Assembly: GCA_000440235.1 (NCBI GenBank)
Contig: ALKQ01000014.1
Location: forward strand, 1 to 41,884
Origin: Streptococcus suis 10581
Lineage (GTDB): Bacteria; Bacillota; Bacilli; Lactobacillales; Streptococcaceae
DNA length: 41,884 bases
Direction of reading: 5' to 3'
The translations under genes and the position numbers were made by a program. The notes beneath the pieces are model-generated. The model had not been told where the DNA came from. It ran no database searches and saw only the letters and a program-made list of their open reading frames with translations. Shown here one piece after another: positions 37,498-41,884 of the stretch (position 1 is the first letter of the stretch; each line of letters begins with the position of its first letter).

Positions 37498-38208
37498 CTT
37501 TTTTCCTCACGCTTTCTACAAATTGAATGATGATGTGATTAAACTCTTGGATTTTACGTCTTGCTGGATTATGACCCGTTCTCCTGATAATTTTTATCTC
37601 AGCCAATGGCAAATTCTTTACTATTTCTTGGCTATGAGAAAGCTTAATCAGGTCCCACTGCCCCAAAAGAATTAAACACGGACAAGAAATCTGAGCAAGA
37701 GCACTAAAAGAAAGAACATCCTGCAAAAGTAGTTGAGCAACACGCGCTCTGCGCTCTAAAGACGGCATTAAGTGAGCCAACAGCGAATACATTTTTCCTC
37801 CAGCCAAACCCCAATTTGCGTTAGAAAAGAAAGACCATCAAAAGAAATATTCCCACCATTTGCAACTATCCCTCTGATACGATCTGGGTAAAGATAACTA
37901 TACAGCAGGGCCAGGTTGGCGCCATCACTATGACCAACAATGATACAAGAATCAATCTTTAAGTACTGAAGAAGATCTTCTAAATCTTCTGCCATCTGAC
38001 GGAAAGAAACAGGCTTTCGACCTTGAGTAGACTGCCCCTGTTCCCTACTGTCAATGAGCAGCAATTGATAATGTTCTGCCAACTCCAATTGATTCAAAAA
38101 ATAATCCATCGACAGATTGTTACCATGTAAAAAAACGATGGGAAACCCCGAACCACATAGTCTATAGTGTATCCTAGCACCATCAGATGTTGTAAAGGAA
38201 CTGTCCAT
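37484..38208 (-). pseudogene. Alpha/beta hydrolase, interrupted by a one-base frameshift
   Basis: Two frames together make one hydrolase of about 240 aa. The first part (38208-37768) has the oxyanion HGNN motif (FLHGNNLSMDYFL) and the nucleophile elbow GHSDGAN. The second frame (end 37484) has LILLGQWDLIK with the acid and RTGHNPAR with the catalytic histidine. The switch lies at a run of five A on the coding strand (37792-37796). One extra A would read VWLEEKMYSLLAHLMPSLE in frame. This may be a true mutation, a phase-variable tract or a sequencing error. The start has GGGAGG as ribosome site. The gene overlaps mprF and lies 35 bp from an operator-like motif. Confidence 0.85.
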
Positions 38209-38242
38209 TGTACCCTCCCTCTTTTGAATTTATATAGTACAA

Positions 38243-38260
38243 AGTATTGTTTTGGATACT
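38243..38260. promoter_or_regulatory. Operator-like motif, copy 1, upstream of hydrolase-mprF
   Basis: AGTATTGTTTTGGATACT, an imperfect dyad (AGTAT...ATACT). It is 35 bp upstream of the hydrolase ATG and next to the TATATA/TATAAA -10 candidates at 38236-38229 on the minus strand. It matches copy 2 at 38803-38820 in 17 of 18 positions. It is probably bound by the adjacent XRE protein. Confidence 0.7.
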
Positions 38261-38334
38261 TTTTCTTATTTTATGAAGATTTCCCCCATTTGTCAATTTT
38301 GCTTATCTGATACCATCTATTTCCTAATAAGGAA

Positions 38335-38371
38335 CAAAAAAAATTGAATCCTCTTCATATAGAATTCAATT
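38335..38371 (-). terminator. Terminator of the XRE gene
   Basis: Stem AATTGAATTCT/AGGATTCAATT (38371-38361 with 38352-38342, one T-G wobble), eight-base loop, followed by a run of T on the minus strand (38343-38335). Confidence 0.85.
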
Positions 38372-38393
38372 CCTTTTATACTATCTATTCTAT

Positions 38394-38747
38394 TTAATCC
38401 AAATTATCCAAAATCGTTTCAAAAACCATTAAAAAGGATTCCTGCTTTTCCTTCGGCAATTGTTTTAGCTTCATTGTCAATCGTCGGATACTCAATTTTG
38501 TATCTGGCTCAGTTTTACCCTCCAGGCTAGAGAAATCAAAAAACTCCTCTGGGGTCATCCCTAAAGCCTCAATCACTTTTTCCAAAGTCTGCAATCTGAG
38601 ATTATAATTTTTATTTTCAATATTATTGACATACTTGAGTCCCAAACCAGCTTTCTCAGACAATTTTTCTTGGCTCAATCCTTGTTGGGTCCTGTGATAT
38701 TTGACTTTTTTAGCAACGTATTTTTGGAGATAATTTGTTTCTGTCAT
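38394..38747 (-). CDS. XRE family transcriptional regulator
   Basis: 117 aa. A Cro/CI-type helix-turn-helix spans about residues 11-66 (LSQEKLSEKAGLGLKYVNNIENKNYNLRLQTLEKVIEALG). A short helical C-terminal part (IRRLTMKLKQLPKEKQESFLMVFETIL) is probably for dimerisation. It is divergent from mleS. The predicted promoter puts the transcription start about 3 nt before the ATG, and no ribosome site is seen, so the mRNA may be leaderless. Two copies of an 18-bp motif flank the gene, suggesting that it controls mleSP and the hydrolase-mprF operon. Confidence 0.88.
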   Translation of the reverse strand: MTETNYLQKYVAKKVKYHRTQQGLSQEKLSEKAGLGLKYVNNIENKNYNLRLQTLEKVIEALGMTPEEFFDFSSLEGKTEPDTKLSIRRLTMKLKQLPKEKQESFLMVFETILDNLD

Positions 38748-38756
38748 AGTACCTAT

Positions 38757-38785
38757 ATCATACTGTTTTTTATGATACAGAGTAA
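38757..38785 (-). promoter_or_regulatory. Promoter of the XRE gene
   Basis: TTACTC (38785-38780), a 17-nt spacer and TATGAT (38762-38757) on the minus strand. An imperfect dyad ATCAT...ATGAT (38757-38776) overlaps it and could be a third, differently spaced regulator site. Confidence 0.6.
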
Positions 38786-38802
38786 CCTCTTGGATGATAC
38801 TT

Positions 38803-38820
38803 AGTATTGTTTTAGATACT
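38803..38820. promoter_or_regulatory. Operator-like motif, copy 2, over the mleS -35
   Basis: AGTATTGTTTTAGATACT, identical to the copy at 38243-38260 except for one G/A change. It covers the weak -35 (TTGTTT, 38807-38812) of the mleS promoter, the position expected for a repressor. Confidence 0.72.
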
Positions 38821-38835
38821 ATTTCATGCTATAAT
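38807..38835 (+). promoter_or_regulatory. mleS-mleP promoter, extended -10
   Basis: TTGTTT (38807-38812), a 17-nt spacer and TATAAT (38830-38835), with TG at 38827-38828 as extended -10. The leader of about 80 nt contains a small hairpin AGTCACT/AGTGACT (38884-38890 with 38892-38898). Confidence 0.75.
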
Positions 38836-38923
38836 AGAGAGTAAATCGAGCTAATACATATTGGCTTAGATTGTACTTTCATCAGTCACTCAGTGACTAC
38901 AACTTATTGATTTGGAGGTCTCT

Positions 38924-40543
38924 ATGAACGGACATCATATTTTAAATGACCCTTTTTTGAATAAAGGAACCGCATTTTCTCTTGAAGAACGTAAGGAGCT
39001 TGGACTAGTCGGGCTATTACCTCCTCATGTACAAACTATTGAAGAACAAGCTGCACAGGCTTATGCACACTACCAACGAAAAGATTCTAATATTGAGAAA
39101 AGACATTTCTTGATGGAAATTTTCAATACCAATCGAACACTTTTCTACTACCTTTTCAACCAACACATTGTAGAATTCAATCCAGTAGTTTATGACCCTG
39201 TCATTGCTGAGTCCATCGAACAATACAGTGATCTCTTTGTAGACCCTCAATATGCAGCCTTTTTGTCTGTTGAACATCCTGAGGATATTCGAGATAGTTT
39301 AAAAAATGCTGCAGGAGACCGTAAAGTCCGTCTGATTGTTGTCACTGACGCAGAAGGAATTCTAGGTATTGGCGATTGGGGCACACAAGGTGTTGACATT
39401 GCCATCGGCAAATTGATGATTTATACTGCTGCTGCAGGAATCGATCCTACTAGTGTTCTTCCAGTTGTCATTGATGCTGGTACCAATCGCCCTGAGCTTT
39501 TGGAACATCCATTCTATCTTGGCAATCGACATGAGCGCATTCGTGGAGAGGCCTACTATAGCTTTATTGATCAATTTGTTGAAACTGCTTTGGAGCTCTT
39601 CCCTGACCTCTATCTGCATTGGGAAGATTTCGGTCGCGGTAATGCAGCAAATATCTTAAATAAATACAAAGACAAAATCCCTACGTTTAACGACGATATT
39701 CAAGGTACAGGGATTATTACCTTAGCAGGTATCTACGGAGCACTTGATATTTCTGGTGAATCATTAACCGATCAACGTTACCTCTGCTTTGGTGGAGGTA
39801 CTGCCGGTGCTGGCATTGCCCACCGTGTACTCCTTGAAATGATCAACGAAGGTTTATCAGAAGAAGAGGCCTACGACCGTTTCTATATGGTTGATAAACA
39901 AGGTCTGTTATTCGATGACATGGATGACTTGACTCCGGAGCAACGACCATTTGCTCGCAAACGCTCTGAATTTGAAAATAGTGAGGAACTCACAAACCTC
40001 ACTGCCGTCGTCAAGACTGTCAAACCAACTATCTTAGTAGGTACTTCAACACAACCAAATACCTTTACTCAAGAAATTGTTGAGGACATGTGTAAGTTTA
40101 CCGAGCATCCTATTATTTTCCCTCTCAGCAATCCGACTAAGCTGGCCGAGGCAACTGCTGAGGACTTAATTAAGTGGTCAGACGGAAAGGCCTTTGTGGC
40201 AACCGGTATCCCGTCAGATGACATCAACTACAATGGAGTCACCTATCAAATTGGTCAAGCCAATAATGCCTTAATCTATCCAGGTCTTGGTCTTGGCGTC
40301 ATGGCTTCTAAGGCAAAACTATTGACCGACCAAATGATTGGCGCTGCAGCACGCTCACTCAGTGGTTTAGTGGATAATGGCAAGCCCGGAGCTCCAGTGC
40401 TTCCTCCTGTTTCTCGCTTGACTGAATTCTCTATCAACGTGGCAAACGCTGTTGCCAAAAAAGCTCAAGAACAAGGTTTAGCGCAAGTCGAAGGAGATAT
40501 GGAAGAAGCTGTACAACATCTTAAATGGTATCCAAAATATTAA
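38924..40543 (+). CDS. mleS: Malolactic enzyme
   Basis: NAD- and Mn-dependent enzyme of the malic enzyme family; this subgroup converts L-malate to L-lactate and CO2. Family motifs: [30 protein letters not shown] with metal ligands, FNDDIQGTG, the dinucleotide loop [11 protein letters not shown], and [10 protein letters not shown]. From memory the N-terminus ([14 protein letters not shown]) and whole sequence are very close to Lactococcus MleS. Pairing with a malate permease supports malolactic over ordinary malic enzyme. An in-frame TTG upstream is rejected because GGAGG precedes the ATG at 38924 (539 aa). Confidence 0.9.
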   Translation: MNGHHILNDPFLNKGTAFSLEERKELGLVGLLPPHVQTIEEQAAQAYAHYQRKDSNIEKRHFLMEIFNTNRTLFYYLFNQHIVEFNPVVYDPVIAESIEQYSDLFVDPQYAAFLSVEHPEDIRDSLKNAAGDRKVRLIVVTDAEGILGIGDWGTQGVDIAIGKLMIYTAAAGIDPTSVLPVVIDAGTNRPELLEHPFYLGNRHERIRGEAYYSFIDQFVETALELFPDLYLHWEDFGRGNAANILNKYKDKIPTFNDDIQGTGIITLAGIYGALDISGESLTDQRYLCFGGGTAGAGIAHRVLLEMINEGLSEEEAYDRFYMVDKQGLLFDDMDDLTPEQRPFARKRSEFENSEELTNLTAVVKTVKPTILVGTSTQPNTFTQEIVEDMCKFTEHPIIFPLSNPTKLAEATAEDLIKWSDGKAFVATGIPSDDINYNGVTYQIGQANNALIYPGLGLGVMASKAKLLTDQMIGAAARSLSGLVDNGKPGAPVLPPVSRLTEFSINVANAVAKKAQEQGLAQVEGDMEEAVQHLKWYPKY

Positions 40544-40557
40544 GCCAGAGGGTAAAA

Positions 40558-41505
40558 ATGGTACAGATTCTCACTTCAATTGAAAATATTTTCCCTATTA
40601 TCTTTATCATAGCCCTTGGCTTCTATCTCAATGAAAAGGGGTGGTTCGGTAAGGAATTTGGAGCAAATATTTCTCGTCTCGTCATGAACGTAGCACTTCC
40701 GGCATCTATCTTTATCTCCGTTTTAAAATATCTGACCTTGGATAAGCTGATAGAAGTAGCCCCAGGTCTACTCTTCACATTTGGCGGAGTTATACTAGCC
40801 TATCTGGCTGGATACCTTGTCATCAAGATTTTTAAGGTTCCTGCAGGACGACGGGGAGTCCTGCTCAATATGTTTGCCAATGCCAATACCATATTTATCG
40901 GACTTCCTTTGAATATCGCCCTCTTTGGCGACAACTCGATTTCCTATTTCTTAGTGTATTATATTACCAATACCATTTCTACTTGGGCATTTGGTGCCTT
41001 GTCAATCGCACAAGATGCTAAAAATCCCGAAGATAAACAAAAAGGAAACTTCAATTGGAGAAAGTTACTGCCAGCTCCTCTTGTTGGCTTTCTCCTCTCC
41101 TTGTTCTTTTTGTTCTTTAAGATTCCTGTCCCTACCTTTGTAGACAGTACTCTCAGCTATATTGGTAATATTGTAACCCCACTTTCTCTTATTTATATCG
41201 GTATCGTCCTATCGAAAGCAGGTTTATCCTCTATTCGCTTCGATAGAGACACAGTATTAGCACTCATAGGACGTTTCCTCCTATCCCCTATTTTAATGTA
41301 TCTCATTTTAGCCTTGTGGGGAAGTCAGTTGCCTCGTATTGAATACAATACTTTCATGGTACAGGCTGCAGTTCCTGGATTGGCTGTCTTACCCATTTTG
41401 GCCAATGAAGGTAAAGGTGACGTACAGTATGCGACAAATGTAGTCACAACTTCCACCATCCTCTTTGTAGTCGTCATTCCAATTGTAGTTAGCCTGCTAG
41501 GATAG
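40558..41505 (+). CDS. mleP: AEC family transporter, probable malate permease MleP
   Basis: 315 aa polytopic protein with about ten membrane helices of the auxin efflux carrier family: FIIALGFYLNEKGWFG, SRLVMNVALPASIF, NANTIFIGLPLNIALFG, and the C-terminal VPGLAVLPILANEGKGD. Position 14 nt after mleS makes malate uptake or malate/lactate exchange likely. A longer frame overlapping mleS is rejected because AGAGGG lies five bases before the ATG at 40558. It ends the operon at a strong hairpin. Confidence 0.87.
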   Translation: MVQILTSIENIFPIIFIIALGFYLNEKGWFGKEFGANISRLVMNVALPASIFISVLKYLTLDKLIEVAPGLLFTFGGVILAYLAGYLVIKIFKVPAGRRGVLLNMFANANTIFIGLPLNIALFGDNSISYFLVYYITNTISTWAFGALSIAQDAKNPEDKQKGNFNWRKLLPAPLVGFLLSLFFLFFKIPVPTFVDSTLSYIGNIVTPLSLIYIGIVLSKAGLSSIRFDRDTVLALIGRFLLSPILMYLILALWGSQLPRIEYNTFMVQAAVPGLAVLPILANEGKGDVQYATNVVTTSTILFVVVIPIVVSLLG

Positions 41506-41516
41506 GATAGGATATT

Positions 41517-41603
41517 GACGATAAGCAGCGATTTACTTCTGTTTTATATAGAAAGAGTTTGTACACTTTACCAGTACAAACTCTTTTTATACTACTTATC
41601 GTC
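41517..41603 (+). terminator. Terminator of mleS-mleP within an outer inverted repeat
   Basis: Perfect 13-bp stem AAAGAGTTTGTAC/GTACAAACTCTTT (41552-41564 with 41574-41586), nine-base loop, then T-rich sequence. Outside it GACGATAAG (41517-41525) and CTTATCGTC (41595-41603) form a further perfect 9-bp inverted repeat. Confidence 0.88.
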
Positions 41604-41620
41604 TACCTAAGAAAATGAAA

Positions 41621-41722
41621 GGGAGTGGGAAAGAACTCGACCATTCATAGAAGAGTTCGTCAACAATTTTTCGTTTTAAGTTGTTGAGCTGAAACAGTCT
41701 ATCCCCAGACTGTTTCACTCCC
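41621..41722. repeat. Multi-branched inverted-repeat module 1
   Basis: GGGAGTG (41621-41627) closes with CACTCCC (41716-41722). Inside are three hairpins: GAACTC/GAGTTC (41633-41638, 41653-41658), CAACAA/TTGTTG (41661-41666, 41681-41686) and AAACAGTCT/AGACTGTTT (41692-41700, 41707-41715). No credible ORF is present. It resembles a dispersed intergenic repeat able to fold like a cloverleaf. Confidence 0.65.
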
Positions 41723-41734
41723 ACCCCCGCACAG

Positions 41735-41761
41735 CTCAAACTGTCTGGGGGACAGTTTGAG
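41735..41761. repeat. Perfect 11-bp hairpin between the two modules
   Basis: CTCAAACTGTC (41735-41745), loop TGGGG, GACAGTTTGAG (41751-41761). No T-run follows on the plus strand, so it is not a standard terminator there. Confidence 0.65.
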
Positions 41762-41884
41762 GTTGGAAATGAAGCGAACTCTGTTCGCACCAGTCGTATA
41801 GGTCAGATTTGGAATGTAAAACACGAATTGCTGAGATTTGCTTCGCAAATCCTATCTCCAACCTTTAACAGTCCACTGGACTGT
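41761..41884. repeat. Multi-branched inverted-repeat module 2, running to the window end
   Basis: GGTTGGA (41761-41767) pairs with TCCAACC (41857-41863). Inside are GCGAAC/GTTCGC (41774-41779, 41783-41788) and GATTTGC/GCAAATC (41835-41841, 41845-41851). Just outside, ACAGTCCA/TGGACTGT (41868-41875, 41877-41884) forms another hairpin at the very end of the window, so the element may continue. Confidence 0.62.

Noticed and set aside
41596..41790. 64-codon minus-strand frame in the terminal repeat region
   Set aside because: It lies entirely in inverted repeats, has no ribosome site, and its residues follow the hairpin sequences.

Overview
The window looks like chromosomal DNA of a low-GC Streptococcus, most probably Streptococcus suis. 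Three things point there: the division cluster murD-murG-divIB / ftsA-ftsZ-yggS-sepF-ylmG-ylmH-divIVA-ileS, small Streptococcus-type proteins that I recognise as DUF1827, DUF1912 and DUF3165 families, and extended -10 (TGnTATAAT) promoters with AGGAG-type ribosome sites. The species is an inference from gene order and repeats, not from a marker search.

Layout. 1-3460 (+): clpE with a CtsR-type operator, a Nudix hydrolase and a DUF1827 protein. 3468-3573: a 106-bp element with terminal inverted repeats. 3715-19880 (-): a core block of cell division, wall synthesis and translation genes. It contains GNAT-ileS behind an isoleucine-type T-box, the ftsA-to-divIVA cluster, murD-murG-divIB from its own promoter, typA-DUF3165, and asnA. 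19965-28153 (-): an accessory island between asnA and valS. It holds a DUF262 protein, a DUF3696-like ATPase and an unknown 264-aa protein, all strikingly AT-rich. These are followed by a cytosine-C5 methyltransferase, a probable restriction endonuclease with its own promoter, and a YjbR plus EVE-like protein whose start overlaps the endonuclease stop. 28226-34085 (-): a second T-box leader, a VOC protein, a flavin reductase-like protein, a P-loop kinase-like protein, an AT-rich membrane-anchored protein of unknown function, and valS. 34126-38208 (-): an HhH protein, DUF1912, mprF, and an alpha/beta hydrolase broken by a one-base frameshift. 38394-41505: an XRE regulator divergent from mleS-mleP (malolactic enzyme and malate permease). 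The window ends in about 260 bp of nested inverted repeats.

How the genes work together. The core block couples peptidoglycan precursor synthesis (MurD, MurG) to the divisome (DivIB, FtsA, FtsZ, SepF, DivIVA). Two T-box leaders tie gene sets to aminoacyl-tRNA status. The island is best read as a Type II restriction-modification system next to a three-gene putative defence module. An 18-bp motif, 17/18 identical, lies in front of both mleS and the hydrolase-mprF pair, on either side of the XRE gene. This suggests a small regulon linking malolactic fermentation to envelope lysinylation.
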